The notes beneath the pieces are model-generated. The model was not told where the DNA came from. It worked only from the letters and a program-made list of their open reading frames with translations, and did no database searches. Shown here piece after piece: positions 1 to 12,900 of a DNA stretch of 64,000 bases. The stretch covers positions 62,001 to 126,000 of the forward strand of contig JAALGY010000061.1 in assembly GCA_032358165.1 (NCBI GenBank), written 5' to 3'. The stretch's first letter is position 1. Each line of letters begins with the position of its first letter. The stretch is from Diplosphaera chodatii. Its lineage: Eukaryota; Chlorophyta; Trebouxiophyceae; Prasiolales; Stichococcaceae. A program made the position numbers and the translations under genes.

Positions 1-3000
1 GGGCACTTCATCCACTCTGGCACACGCGGCGCCGGGGGAGTGCTGCCGGCAGCAGCAGCTTCGTCCTGCAGGCGCAGCTCCTGCGTGCCGCTCTGTGCCG
101 CCGTGGAGTCGCTCGCAACCGCCAGGGCCTCGGCTGCTGGTGGCGCTGCATCCGCAGCCGGCGAGGTTGCTGTGCCGCCGCCCTGGGCAGGCGCATGCCC
201 GGCGGCTGCAGGGGGGTGTGCCGCGGGCTGGCTGTGCACGCCACTGGGGTTTGGGGGGGTTGCTGAGCCGGCTTCCTCCCCCTCATGGACCTGGCCAGGC
301 AGGGCGGCTGCAGCGGCGGCAGCCGCGGCCTTCCTGCGAGCACGCTTCAGCGCGGCCTTGCTGGGGGCCGCTGCCGGGACACAGCCTTCCTCCTCGGCCT
401 GCGTGTCCACCACACCCAGCAGGTACAGCACACCTGGACTCGGGACTTCATGCCTTGACCCTTGCTCAGGGTTTGAGACGAAGACCGGCTGGCGGGCAGG
501 AATGGGGTACAAGCAGGTCTGGGGATGGACTTGCATGAGCAGATGCCACATGGCACCTTGAGGGTCGTGTGCAGGTGGTGACACGCCATGGGAAACTGGC
601 ATTGTGTGCAGGGCAGAGCTTGTGCCGGGGTCCGGTCAACAGGCCAAAATATCAAGCAGTCTATGCCTGATTCATCAGCAAGATGTGGGAATGTATACCA
701 GGAGGGCAGCCATGGCGGCATCGGCGTCCGCCGCTGTCCGCTGCATTCGGGCCGCCCCTCTACCTGCTGCCACCGGCGCAGCTGCTGTCCCGTTGCCTGC
801 TGCTGCCGCCGCCGCCAGCCCAGCTGCCACTGCGGCCCTGTGCGCTCCAGATGCTGCGCTGCTGCCTGCTGCGCCATTCACAGCTGGCCTTTGGCTGGGG
901 CTGGGGCTGGGGCCAGTTTCCAGGGCCTTCGCCTCGGCAACGTCCCTCGCAATGGTTGCAGATGGCTCTGGTGCAGATGCAGGAACAGGTCATCATGCAA
1001 TGGCACAGGCTGCTCATCAACTCAGTCGTTTGCGCAAGCCAGCAGGGCAGTCAGCGGTACCGAACGCGGACTCAACCGCGTTGGATGCAGCCTGGGTCAG
1101 GCCCACCTTGCTCACCTTGCTGTGCACTGTCTTCCATTGCCTGTGTCGCACCGGCAAGTGCCCTCTCGACGAGCAAACGCTTTGACGCAGGCAGTTGCTG
1201 CGCTTGCTGCATAGCGAAGACATCCCTGCTTACCAGGTGCTTTATGGTTGCAAGCAGCTGTGGCATCAGCACTGGCACTGCGGTCAGGGATTGCTGGGCC
1301 GATATCAAACACTGCTTTTGGCAGCCTGCCATTTGATTTATATGGTGTCACACCGCTTGCAAAGCTCAGCGTGTTCATAGCAGCTCCACTGACAGGCGTG
1401 TGCCCAACGTGCATACCTGCTGAATCTGCCCTGCAAGTTGCAGCCAAGCAAGGGGCCCCGTGGACTCCCCGTCACCATACATCTCGCGGTGCTCTGGACA
1501 CTGTACATTGCACCCAAAGGAGGTTAGCTAACTATTTAGGGTTTCTGCAGGCATCAGCAAAGCTAGGCTGGTGATGTCAACCACTGCTTCACGAGGCTGG
1601 CGAGGTCGTTGGCTGCTGTCGTGGGTGCATCAGCAGTCTCAGCAGCCAAACATGCTGTTTCAAAGGCATGCCACCAACAAACCCGCCCTGGCACTTGGTG
1701 GTAATCTCAGTGTCAGGCGCAGTCGCAAGGCGTGCAGGACAGCAGACACACATGCTGCAACACGGGCATCGACACCTGCTGAGCGAGCAGCGCCAGCGCC
1801 TGACACAGCGACACAACTGCCGGCACGATCTGCGGGTAGTACCAGGGGACTCCTGCAAGGTGCTGCAGCGATGCAACAACAGGGAGTCAGTGCCCAGCGT
1901 GACAAATGCGCCACTGTGCCAGCAATGTAGCGCCAACACCTCCAGAACAGCTGGACGATGCTCCCTGGCAGTCAGGCTGGACGCCGACACAGGATGTGTG
2001 AGGTGCAAAGGATTCGGCTTTTGGTGGCATGCCTGGGTACACAGGTTGCTTGGCGCTGGGAAATGTAAGCACAGCAGCACACCTCCAGCTTCGTCACCAG
2101 GTGGCTGGCGGCCTTGAAGGCTGCCATGAAGTGGGCCGCCAGGGGCACATTTGCCTGCAGCAGGCGGATGACGAGCCTGGCACCCTTCTGTGTCGCTTGG
2201 TACCCCTGATCCGGGCCCGCCCGCTGGGTCGCCATGATGATTGGCCGCGTCTCATCCCCTGCACATTGCGCAGAAGGTCTTCGCAGGAGCGACGTGTCGC
2301 AGGCCTAAAAGCAATGCTCTGCAAACTGCCACATACACTGCGACCGCAGACGAGCACCTCTGGTCAATGCACAGCCTCAGTTGCCATGAAAACAGGTTCC
2401 ATGACGGCAGGTTCAGCAGGGCATGGCTTCAGGGTGGACACAGGAGCGTGTCGTGGACTCGTGGCCCAGACCGACCATGCCACATTGCTGCTCGCAGAGC
2501 TTGCAGACGAGGAGACTGTCGTCACAGCTGTAAGTACTCTGCTTGCTTACGTGTCAGGGCAATGGCGCCAGCACATGCTGCCCTGATGAGGGACGACGGC
2601 AGGCGCTGTTGCTGCCCTCGCTGCTGATTGCTGGCGCCGTGCGACGCTCGCCCGGTGCTGCCCTCCCCTGCCACGGAAACCGCCTCCACGGCAGCAGCCA
2701 GCGCTGAGCCGGCCTTGCGGTACGCTTCCATGTCGGGAAGAGCCTGGCACACTTGGAAACAACAGTGCTGGTAGCAGCAGCCGCACTGCTGCTTGACCAG
2801 GGCGCAAGGTGCAGTTTGACGGCGCCTTCAAACTTGACGTCGAACCAGCAGAGTGCATGCCTGCGCATGCGCCTACGCAGCCCTGCAGGGGCGGTGCGGG
2901 GCGCGCGTGCAGCTTGCCTCGTGACAGCAGATGCCGCCACAAGCAGCGCGGGAGGCTGACCTGAAAGAGTGGCGGCAGCTCCTTGCCGACCACGGGTGCC

Positions 3001-5360
3001 AGGTGCGCTGCCAGCGCCTCCATCAGCTGCACGCCGGCGTCCTGATGCAGGGCCTCCAGACCGGCTGCAACGAACAGCCGCAGCAGCGCAGCGGCGGTGC
3101 TGGCAAGCACCGATCCCGCCACGAACGCCGAGAAGCGCTGCTCCAGGGAGGCCTCCGGCGCGCCGTGTGTGCAGCAGCGTGCGGCAGTCGCCAGGGCCGC
3201 GGCAATGGCTGCTGCCCAGGCCCGGCCCGAGTCGGAGCCCGGCGCCAGCAGCGGCCGCACGCCTTTCTCCTTGAGGCAGGCATCAGTGATGCCCTGGATG
3301 CAGGTGCCCAGGGTGATCAAGCCCGCCAGGGCGACGGAGCCAGGATGGGTCACGGTGGGCCGCCGCTGCGGCCGCGCGGCATGCTTCGCTGCTCCTGCAC
3401 AGGGCGGCGGCAACCTTGAAGCGCCTGCGAGCGCCGCCGGCTCAGGTGCGGGCGCATCTGAGGCGGCGCTCCTGCCACCATCCGCCGCTTTGCGCTCGGG
3501 AAACGCTTGCACCACACTGGCGGTTGCACGTTCCAGGGCGCCGACCAGCTGCCCCAGCAGCTCCCGATGCACCGCCGCGGCTGCTGGGCCCCGCAGGCGC
3601 AACAGCAGCTCCATGCCCTTGCACACTCGGGCGTCTGTCGCAGGAGCCGCAGCAGTACAGCGCCACTGCAGCCCGGCGTCCTCTGCGGCTGGCTTGCGGC
3701 TGGCTAGCGCAACCGAAGCGCGCACGGCCGCTGTGGCACCAGCATCCGGAATCCCGCCCGCACCAGTCCACAGGGTGACTAGCGCATGCAGCGTGTCGTT
3801 CAGCGGCACCGCCCACGGTGAGAGGCTGCCGCCATCCTCAGCTGCTGCGCCGCCGCCGCAGGCGTCAGCATCTGCTGCACCGCCGCCTGCTGCTTGCCCA
3901 GCAGGAGCCGCTGCCGCCGACTCACCGCCAGCAGCCGGTGCACCTTGTTTGCTTGCCGTAGCCGGTGCTGGCCCAGCACGGTCTGCCTCCAGCCCAGCAC
4001 GACACAGCTCCAGATGCTGCAGCAGCAGCGGCTCGCCGCCAGGTAGACCTCTCTCTGCAGGCGCAGGGTTCGACGTGCTTCTGCTGTGCCTGGACTGGGT
4101 AGCGCACGGGTAGGCTCCCCTCTCGCACGTCTGCCTGAAGACTGCATGCTGCACAGCGCAGCACCGCGACCAGCGCCGTTGCTCGCAGCCGACGGCGGTC
4201 CACACAATGCGCTGGCGTGGTAAGCACAATGCGCAGCAGTGGCTTGCCTGCAGCGGCCACGCAGGCGATGCGTGCAGCGCAGCGTGCGGCGGTGACTGCA
4301 TCCAAGTCCGGCCCTGCCGGGAGGCTGGCTGCCTGCCTGCAACGGGGGCAGCCGTGTGGGTCGAGAGCACCCTTGACAGGTGAGCAGCACGAGCTGGCAG
4401 CAGCCCGCCCCCGCACAGCATGCCGTGCTGACATCACTCATCATGCTGCAAACACGCTCACCTGAGGCACCCCGCGGCTGCCGGCTGCAGCTGTGAAGCC
4501 GCATTCCGCAGGGCCAGAATGTCGTCCGTCACCTCCTCCACCGTTGCGAGCACAACGATGGCCATGACGCTCACAGCACCAGGCAGGATGGCCTCTGCAG
4601 CGGCCATGAGTCCTGGGCGCCGCAGTCCCCTGCCCATGCGGACAGCCACATCTGGCCACGGTTCACATGAGTGACACTGTACACATCACGATCACCTGCA
4701 GTGCGCAGCGTCTGGGGGATGGATAAGGCTGGCTCGCCTGCCCAGGCTGGGAAGGCCGGACTTGGCAGTCCATATCTTGGCAGACAGCCCGCCCTTTCGC
4801 AGCGTTTCTCTTGAGAGCTGCAGTTGCATAGTATCATGCGATCCGATTGGGGAGGAAGCTCAAGGATCGTGATACGCAATGCATGTGGATACCACAGTGT
4901 CGGGTGGGCGTACAACCCACATCCTGCTTACCTTGGGTGCTGGTTCTTGGAACTTGGCGCCAAGTGCGCAGAGTGCTGAGGCGGCCACATTCACGTTTGG
5001 ATGCTCTGTCAGCGCCAACGCAACTGCAGGCACTCCGACGATGTACTTGCTGGGATCGACAGTCCTCCAGGCGGTGCTGCGCAATCGCAGTTGAGCGTGA
5101 TCACCACGGGTGCAGCAGGGCTATATGCTATGTGGTGCAAGCTCGGCCGTCCGGCCATGCTGATGTTGCGCAACGGCACATCATCCTGTGCTGTTGCAAC
5201 AACATGATTGTCTGTGATGAGCAAGCCACCTGCATCTGCGCTCGACAATTGCACCGAGCCTTTTGTAGTCTTTATCAGGGTCATGACCATCCGGACACTC
5301 CGGCTCATCCGTGCTGAACTCAGCAGCAACCGCGTCTGCTATCTGCCGCCAGGCGTTCAT
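1..5360 (-). CDS. U-box protein with long helical N-terminal region, copy 1 (3' end cut by window)
   Basis: Thirteen exons can be traced on the minus strand: 5360-5230, 5076-4932, 4817-4738, 4629-4462, 4336-4248, 4054-2961, 2743-2551, 2258-2083, 1862-1776, 1500-1417, 1293-1116, 967-699 and 398-1. All junction phases agree and no stop interrupts the frame, giving about 1,030 residues before the edge. The start (MNAWRQIADAVAAEF) matches the start of the paralogue at 22409. The body is rich in Ala/Leu helices and looks like a helical-repeat scaffold, but I recognise no named repeat. The last exon starts AEEEG, has a basic KRARRK patch and reaches PEWMKC, the first residues of a U-box, where the window ends. 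U-boxes recruit E2 enzymes, so a ubiquitin E3 role is inferred by family. Introns after 4738 and 4248 use GC donors. Function of the N-terminal part is unknown. Confidence 0.85.
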
Positions 5361-6017
5361 CGTTGTCGGATGCTATGCCAGCATCCCTGAGACTGGCACA
5401 GGATACGGCACTAGTGGTGCCACTGCCAGCGGCCCTTGCAGTGATATCACCACGACGCGACGAGCAGCATCAGCAGCAGCTTGCACAGACTGTGTGCCTC
5501 AACACTGTAAGTCCAGCCGATGAGATGCGCGGCACGTACCGACGTTACCTGCTGCTTCAAACAGGCACACCCTGCAGTGACCAGCAGGTTACAACCAGTT
5601 GTGATGACGTCATGTCCCTGCCCCTGGATTGGCGCAGAGCTGGCAGATGCAATTGCCAGCTGCTGCCTATGCGAGAGACGGGTGTCAACTCCAGCTTTGA
5701 GCGCTCGTTGTGCTATGGCACATGCAACAACAACGCTGCCGCTCTGCCCTCATGCAACCAGGCTAAAACAATATGTGACCCGACCCAGCTCTTCTCTCGC
5801 ATCCCAATCGTTCTCAAGTATGCAGCACCCAGCCGGGTTCTGCACTGCTGCTTCTCACACCGTAGCGGCGCAAATGCTCTGGCGGGGAGGTGCCCACTGA
5901 CCATAGCGCCCCATATCGTGTCAGCCAGCACGGTCTTGTCAGCGTGCCACACCTACCCTGTCGCTAGTCTGTGGCCGCTGCCGCTCCGTTGAACGGCTGC
6001 TGAGATGCCGCACCGCC
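5361..6017. other. Gap between U-box copy 1 (5' side) and GNAT copy 1 (3' side)
   Basis: No convincing gene. The ~45 bases just upstream of the U-box start, with the shared string CTGGCATAGC, resemble the bases upstream of the paralogue's start at 22409. The duplication therefore includes some 5' flanking sequence. Confidence 0.5.
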
Positions 6018-7641
6018 TCAGCACTCCTCAGATGCTGCATGATTTTGCCGATGTGGTGGTGTTTTCAGGCTGCTGGCCTCTGCTGCCGCTGCTGTGCTCG
6101 CTGCCGCCGCTGCTGCTGCTGCCACCAGCGCACCGGTCGGCCGCCACATGAGGAACACCGGGAAGGGGCCATGCCACGTCTCGATGTCTTGGAAGCCATG
6201 GCGCAGATACAGCCGCCGGCTGCGCTCGCTGCTGGCCTGCAGCACGGCGGTGTTTCGGATCAGACGCCAGAGATGCAGGTTGACAAAACCTTGTGCTGGG
6301 CCCAGGACAGACTGCACAGCTGTCTGGCGGCCGCCGTATGGTCGTGCAAAAGGGCAGAAAAACCTGATGCAATCTGGTGCAAACTCGACTTTCCACAGCA
6401 GCATGCAGCACAGGATGCGTGCCAGCAGCTGCACACAGCATATCAGGCACGGCCATGGGCCATGCCTAACACGCTGTTGCACTGGCCTGAACCCTGATCA
6501 AACCGTACCTCAAGGTAGGACGGCAGGCTGTGTGTGTCGGCGTAGCGCAGCACGCGCTCCAGCAGCCGTGAGCCGATGCCTTGGCACTGCAGCGCGGGCC
6601 GCACGCCGATCAGTGTGACGAGCAGAAACGGCCCATGCTCCTGCAACAGGACTGAACCCTCACCATGCCGCATGATCCATCTGCACCTCGAATCGGATCA
6701 TGTGCCACCAGCGGCGACCATGCACTGTGGGAGGGGGCAATGAGCTGCCGCTGCTGCCTGGCTGGCCGTCTCCACATGTTTCCACTCACCCGCCGGAAGG
6801 CGCGCTGCTTAGCGTGCAGGAAGTCGCCATAGGCGGCGGCCGCCCGCCACTTTGCCGGCGGCACCGAGGCCAGCAGCAGCCTCAGGCCCCGCCACGTGCT
6901 CGCCAGGTACCCGGCCTGCGGCAGCACGCACATCCCATGGTGAACTCCGTGCTGCGCAGCCTGCAAGGGGCTGGGCCGTAGCACCTGACAGAGGTTTGAA
7001 CCAAGCGAACAGCTTCCGGCCTGCCCTCAGGAGATGTGCTGGCATGTGTAGAGCGTACTGGCACAGGTCAACATGCAGTTCCAGTCCTGCTGTCCATACA
7101 CCTTGTGCAGCACAGCAGCATGCTGGTGCCCGGCGTGCAGTGATCGAGCACAGCCAGTCACAAGCACTCGAGCACACCTCTTGATCCGGGAGCACATTTG
7201 CCACGATGGCGCCGCCACCGCCCTGCGCCAGGAAGTTCAGCGACGGCTGGCTGTCCAGGATGTGGCCGCTGACGTAGTTCACCCAGAAGGCGCGCTGCGC
7301 CGCGGAGCTGGGCCGTGCAAAGTGCAGGGATGTGGGATCCGAACCCGCGAAGGCCTGCGTGATTGACATCACGCCATGCCGATGTGACGACATGTTGACG
7401 TGACGCCATGTTGAGGGGGTTGATCAGACGCAAGCTGATCCTGGCGCAAGCGCAGCGGCTTGCACAAGCTCTGGCCGCAGGTACAGACCATGCACGGCGG
7501 CGGCATGGTGCCCACATCAGCAATGGTAGTGCTCACGTCGGCGAATGTATCTAGGGCCAGAATCCTCGCAGCGCCGTGGCTGCCGAACTGCAGCAGGCCG
7601 TCACTCCCCGCTTGGGGCACGGCATCTGGCGCCGCAGCCAT
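6018..7641 (-). CDS. GNAT-family N-acetyltransferase, copy 1
   Basis: Five exons on the minus strand (7641-7537, 7354-7178, 6915-6790, 6640-6509, 6236-6018) join in phase 0 to give about 252 residues. Exon 4 holds GNAT motif A, with the acetyl-CoA pyrophosphate-binding QCQGIG loop inside LIGVRPALQCQGIGSRLL. Exon 5 holds motif B (RLYLRHGF) and ends FLMWRP followed by an Ala-rich tail. Exons 1, 3 and 4 have exactly the same lengths (105, 126, 132 bp) as those of the copy at 35846. The family moves an acetyl group from acetyl-CoA to an amine; the substrate cannot be read from sequence. There is no clear targeting peptide. It lies tail-side to the start of U-box copy 1 on the same strand. Confidence 0.85.
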
Positions 7642-7835
7642 GCTGCGCTGAAGTCTGTCAGGGGCCCTGATGCCAGATGCATCTCCTCCAACTCAGCCAG
7701 CGCTGATTGGGTCCAACTGTGATGCTGTGACGGGGCGTTGCATGCGGCGAGTCGCCAGCTGTCCGCGGTGGCATGCACGGCTGCGTGCAAGCTGTACTAG
7801 ACGGTACGGATCTCTGAGTCGGACGCTTCTGGGAG

Positions 7836-7849
7836 GTCTCGAAGTTTCG
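7836..7849 (+). promoter_or_regulatory. Heat-shock element upstream of sHSP
   Basis: GTCTCGAAGTTTCG fits the nTTCnnGAAnnTTCn heat-shock element with one mismatch in the first triplet and a perfect GAAnnTTC dyad. It lies about 125-160 bases upstream of the two candidate start codons of the small heat-shock gene. That is a sensible place for heat-shock factor binding, though no expression data are available. Confidence 0.55.
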
Positions 7850-7973
7850 GCACCGCAGTCTTGAACGCAGCCCGAGCCGCCCCGTCGCCACTTTCACATC
7901 TGCAACGCACGACTTTGAGCCTACCAGCACACCCGACGATCTGTGAGACCCCAGCAGCACAGCAGAACCAAAC

Positions 7974-8825
7974 GTGCAGCATCGCATCATCAAGAAACCA
8001 TCATCGATGCAGACAGCACAGCTGATGAGCAGGGCCATGCGGCTGGCGCCGGCGGTGGGCTCGCGCGCGTCACTGACGGTGCTCAGGAGCCCGCTGCGCC
8101 CGGGGCGCGCCCCTGCTCGAGGCGTCAAGACGGCTGCGCAGGAGGGGCGTGCCAACGGTGACACACAGCAGGTGAACGTGCAGCAGCAGCATGGCAACCA
8201 GCACCAGGCGCAGCAGGCGCAGCAGCAGGGCGTAGCCCGGCAGCAGCCGCAGCAGCAGCAGGCGGCAATGTCGCAGCAGCGGCTGCCGGTGGGGCGCCGC
8301 CTGCAGCGCGTGCCGCTGTCCGCGGTGCTGTCGCCGCTGGACGACTTCGCGCCCGGCTTCGGCCGCGTCGGCGGCTTCCTGCGCTCCATCGAGGACGAGA
8401 TGAGCTCCATGATGCGGGCGATGGAGTTTGGGGACGATGTGACGGGCACCGCCCTGGCGCCCTCTGCCGAGGCGCGCCAGGACCTAGTCGCCCCCCTGCA
8501 CGTGGACATCCACGAACTGGAGAAGGAGATCGTGCTGAAGGCGGACACCCCCGGCATGACCGGCGCCGACGTCAAGGTCACATACGAGCCGGAGAGCCGC
8601 ATGCTGTCGATCGGCGGCCAGCGGTCAAGCGAGCACACGGAGAAGGATGAGGCGGGGCGCTTCAGCCGCTTCGAGCGCCGCTTTGGCTCCTTCCAGCGCC
8701 GCTTCAAGCTGCCGCAGAACGTGGACACCGGCGCGATCTCCGCTAAGGTGAGCAACGGCGAGCTGGAGGTGCGCATCCCCAAGACCGAGGCGGAGCCCAG
8801 GCAGCAGGAGATCAAGGTGGAGTGA
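7974..8825 (+). CDS. Organellar small heat-shock protein (HSP20/alpha-crystallin)
   Basis: A single open frame encodes 283 residues from the first ATG, or 272 from the ATG at 8007. The second start gives a neat Arg-rich, acid-free presequence (MSRAMRLAPAVGSRASL), so mitochondrial or plastid import is likely. A Gln-rich linker follows (about residues 60-100). From about residue 170 to 275 lies an alpha-crystallin domain: VDIHELEKEIVLKADTPGM, then SIGGQRSSEH, FRRRF-type FGSFQRRFKLP, and the closing strand SNGELEVRIPK. Such proteins hold unfolding clients for refolding by Hsp70/Hsp100. The frame has no intron, unlike most neighbours. A heat-shock element lies upstream at 7836. Confidence 0.92.
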   Translation: MQHRIIKKPSSMQTAQLMSRAMRLAPAVGSRASLTVLRSPLRPGRAPARGVKTAAQEGRANGDTQQVNVQQQHGNQHQAQQAQQQGVARQQPQQQQAAMSQQRLPVGRRLQRVPLSAVLSPLDDFAPGFGRVGGFLRSIEDEMSSMMRAMEFGDDVTGTALAPSAEARQDLVAPLHVDIHELEKEIVLKADTPGMTGADVKVTYEPESRMLSIGGQRSSEHTEKDEAGRFSRFERRFGSFQRRFKLPQNVDTGAISAKVSNGELEVRIPKTEAEPRQQEIKVE

Positions 8826-9982
8826 GGCGCAGGGGGGTGGATACGGGCATGGAGATGAGCATGAGAGCCTCCCTGGGCGTTGGGTTGCTGATTTGGCGCG
8901 CGCAGCCGCCAGGCTGCGGGCGCAGCCTGCAGCAGATTTTGGGGACATATGAGACTGCCGCTTCTGTGTCGGACCATCAGTTTTGGAGGGCGCAATGTGA
9001 GCTGTTTGCCTGCAGCCAGGCACAGTAGAGGGTTCTGGAGTTTACGATCTGAACAGTTGCCGTTGACCGTCGTGTTGATGGCCAAGGGCCGTAGCATATC
9101 TGATGTACACGGCATTCTGACGACCAAGCACTGGTGATGGCATAATGGTGGCTGTTGTAAACAGTTGCTGCTTACCATTGACAATCGATGTTTATGCACG
9201 TTTCTGTTTCGCATGGTAAATTTGAGGCATGGACAAACATCTCCACACGGCTCTGTGCTGGTGTGCTGCTGCCAGACTGCACCAGTTTGTAAGAGGCTGA
9301 TTTGTGCCGCTCATGCAAACCGACCGCAGGCATGCGGCGACAGTGCGCCCAGCCATCAGCATGATGCCAAGTGCTGCAGACACCAAATGTGCAAGCCATC
9401 TGGATGCGGTTTTGTCTGGTTACAAGTGAATGAGGGTCGCTGCTATAAGGAAGCTAGAACAGTACATAGAAGTACCGCAGCTGAACAAAGCACTAAAAGT
9501 AAGGAAGCTTGCTGTGGGTACAAACAGTACCAATGGGTCGCCACCTTTAAACCCGACCGGACGCTGATGGTAACGTCGAGCAGCAAAACCAGGGAATGGA
9601 ATGACAGCAGCATGACCAAGAAAACCCGTGGCAGTGCACCACGGCGTGTCCAGCAGCAGCTGGCTGCTCAGATGGCTGAATGGCACATGCGGGAAAACTC
9701 CGCATGTCCAATGCTGCCCATGATGCACCGCCCCTGTGATAACGAAGGGAACAAACGATCCTGTTCTGCACGCCGCGACCTATGTGTCGCGTCTCAGCGC
9801 AGCGCAGCTGCTGCTGTTTACGCCATCTGGTGCTGTACCCTGCATCCAATGCAAGCTGTTGATCCCCGATGCTCTTGTTAAGATACCCGCTGTGGATGCC
9901 CGATGTCGGACCCGATATCAGACCTGACAGAACCGACGCCTGCTGATGTCCGGATGACTGCCTGGCTGCCTGCGTGGCGGCC
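8826..9982. other. Convergent 3' region between sHSP and C4 zinc-finger gene
   Basis: Both flanking genes end here. A TGTAA polyadenylation signal for the sHSP gene is present at 9156-9160. The open frames inside (for example a plus-strand frame at 9165-9881) have no recognisable protein character. Otherwise I see nothing. Confidence 0.5.
9156..9160 (+). terminator. TGTAA polyadenylation signal (sHSP)
   Basis: TGTAA is the usual poly(A) signal of chlorophyte nuclear genes. This is the first good one on the plus strand downstream of the sHSP stop at 8825, about 330 bases away. Confidence 0.5.
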
Positions 9983-12900
9983 TCAGGCCTGATCTCTTGG
10001 GGAGCCTGTCTCTTGCTTGGCGTCTGCCTGCTGCTGGCCAGCCGGCAGACCCCCGGCCGGTGGGGTGACGGGACTGGCGGTGCCCTGCAGAGCGCCGTTG
10101 CCGCCGCCGCTGCTGCGGGCGGCTGTTGCGCCCCAGGACACGCGCCGCGTCGCCACCTGCTTCCCGCCGCCGCCGCCCAGCCGGGCCTGAGCCTGCTGCA
10201 GGATGGACTGGAGGCCGCCCGCCGGCGGCAGCCCGCTGCTGGGCGGCCGCGTGACGGCGGGGATGCTGGTCGCTGCAGGCGGCTCGCCGCCGCCACTGCC
10301 AGCGGTGATTTCAGCCACGGAGGCGACCGTGACCCCCAGGCCGGTGCCGTCTGGCAGCGCCTCCTTCTTCATGGCTAGAGCGCCGCCGCCCGCCGCCAGC
10401 CGCCCCAGCTGCAGCCCGGCGCCGCTGAAGGCGTCGCGCAGCGCCTGGTCATCGAGTCTGCACAAGGGAACGTGCCACAATCGAGACGCCATCAACAGCG
10501 GGGACAGGGTTCCCAGTCAGCAATGGATCTGAACCTAACACTGCGCCACCTGACCACAGGTCAAAACATGCACTATGGGCTCCCGAGGAACTGGCTGAGC
10601 TCCTTCAATGCTTGGAGCCCGCTTCAGCACAGCGCATGTGGAAACTAACATGTGTTTAGGGTTTTGAGACAAGGCCCACCTGCCGGCGTCGCTGCCGAGG
10701 CGGCCCAGGTCGCCGTCGCTGGCGATGCCGCCGAGCGCCAGCAGCTGCTGCGCGGTCGTGGACCGGCTGGAGGTGCTGCTCGCGAAGCTGCGCGACCGCA
10801 GCGGGTCCTGTGGAGACATGAGGGGAATCAATGATGCTAGATGTACAAGATGTCGATATGTTGTATCTATATGACAACATATGACCAGGTTGTCGTATGC
10901 AAGACACTGTGCTGTGAGGCTCGAGCTGCTGGCCAGTCGAAGCTGACATGATGATTCACACGTGAACACGCAGGACCAGCACACCCCCAAACTCCATTTC
11001 AATGTGCACGAGCATCAGAACAGCACAAGGTGTGCACCTGCAGGCTGCCCAGGCTCAGCAGCTTGGCGTCGTTCGCGAACGCGCCGGCGGCAGCAGCCAG
11101 CAGCTCCGGCTTGACGGTTCCAGAGGCTACTGCAGCGCTTGCCGCTGCGCCGGCAGCGGCTGCGGCGCTGCTCAAGGGCGCAGCACTCTGGCACTCTCGG
11201 CACCTGTACAGAGGAACCAGACGTTAGCCCGTGGAGCTGAGGATGCACCGCGGACTCAGTCGCAGCCCAAGGGCTGCAAGGAGCGAACATCAAGCGCCTG
11301 GCGTGGACGACAGTCTGCCGCCTGCTTACACCGAGCAACAAAGGATGTGGCATGCTCACATGGGCAGCGGGAAGTCGCTGCTGGCGGGGTTGCCGCACGC
11401 GAAGCAGGCGAGCGTGGCCACTGGCGCACGCGGCGGCGCGACCGAAACCGTCGGCGACGCCGCTGTGCTGCCGCCGCCGCCCCGGACACCGCCAGATGCC
11501 GCTGCACCTGTGTATGTCACACAAGCACAGTCAGGAATTGCCGGCAGTGCATGGCGCATCGAACGCACGTGTGCGTGTCGTCGGCTGGCTGATGGATGCT
11601 GAGGTGTTGGGTGTGCCACAGATTGTAACATAGGGTACTTGGGGCAGGGCACGGCCAGGGCAGGGGCAGGGGCCCGACTGGGGTAGGGCACTGGCCCTGC
11701 AGTACGGACCTACACATACTGCACGACTCCCAGCCCTGCACTATCCCGTCAAAACCTAGGCACTACCGTATCGAAGCCAATCTCTGCGCTGGCTCACATA
11801 CAGGACCTAGCCGCGCCGGGCAACGCACCTGCGGCCAGGCTGCCGGTGCTACCGCTGGGGGCGCAGCCGCCGCCCGTGGTGGCGGACGCGGGCGGCGACA
11901 GCGACAGGCCCCGCGCCACGGCCTGCATCGCCGCGCCCAGCTGCGGCGCTGCACTGCCTGCCCTTAGCCGCTGCTGCTGCTCCGGCGTGGACGCCGCCGC
12001 GGCGTTCGCCGCTGCGAGCGTCGCCGCGAGCGCCGTCAGCTCAGCCGCAGGCCGCTCGGCTGCAGGGGTGGCGGGTGATGCCGCGGCGGGCGCGGTGACT
12101 GCTGGCAGCCCGCTGGCTGGCGATGCGGCGGGCGGCGGGGGGGTCTGCGGTGTGCTCAGGGCGCGCAGCGGCAGGCTGCCCCGCTGCGGGCTCGGCCGCG
12201 CCACGCCGTGGGGCTGCAGCCGCAGGTCATGCTGCGGGGTGGGCCTTTGAGCCGGCTGCAGCTGGTGCTGCAGGTGCACCTGGCCCTGCTGCTGCTGCTG
12301 CTGCTGCTGCAGCTGCGCCAGCAGGAGCCTCTGTGCCCACTCATCCTGCAGCTGCTGGAAGCCCTGGGGCTGCAGCGCCTGCAGCTGCGCCTGGCCCTGC
12401 TGCGACGCGACGATCGCCGCCACCGCGGCCGCTACAGGGCTGGACGTGGCGGCTGCGGCATCCAGCGGCTGCTGCGGCTGCCGCGCCGACATTGCCTGGA
12501 TGTAGCGGTTGTGGGCGTCCACGGCGGACTGGAAGGCGACCATGGTGGCGGTGGAGTTGTCGCCGTGCTGCGCCCGCACCTGCTGCAGCGTCAGCTTCGC
12601 CATCTCCGCCTCGTTTTGTGTCCAGGTGAGGAGGTCAGCGGCCGCGACGCACGTCCGGCAGTTGGCCGACAGCTGGTCGGGCTCCTGCACGGACGGCTCG
12701 AAGTTGCCCTCGGCGGGCCGCTCGATGAGGCAGGTACGGCACTGCTTTGTGCGCGCCGCCGCTGCCGCCGCGCCCGCCGCAGCACCAACAAACGGGCTGT
12801 AGTCGAAGCCGGCGGCGCCGAGCTGCTGCGCGAGCGCCTGCTGCTGCGCGTAGGAGCCCGCCAGCATGTCCTGCAGGCTGCGGCGGTTGGCGAACGCGTC

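Noticed and set aside
7658..9214. 518-residue open frame on the minus strand opposite the sHSP gene
   Set aside because: It is the antisense of a GC-rich coding frame; the composition is Ser/Arg/Cys-rich and shows no domain, while the plus-strand frame is a clear HSP20.
9165..9881. 238-residue plus-strand frame
   Set aside because: Cys/Arg-rich, no domain, no splice-consistent extension, lies in a convergent 3' region.
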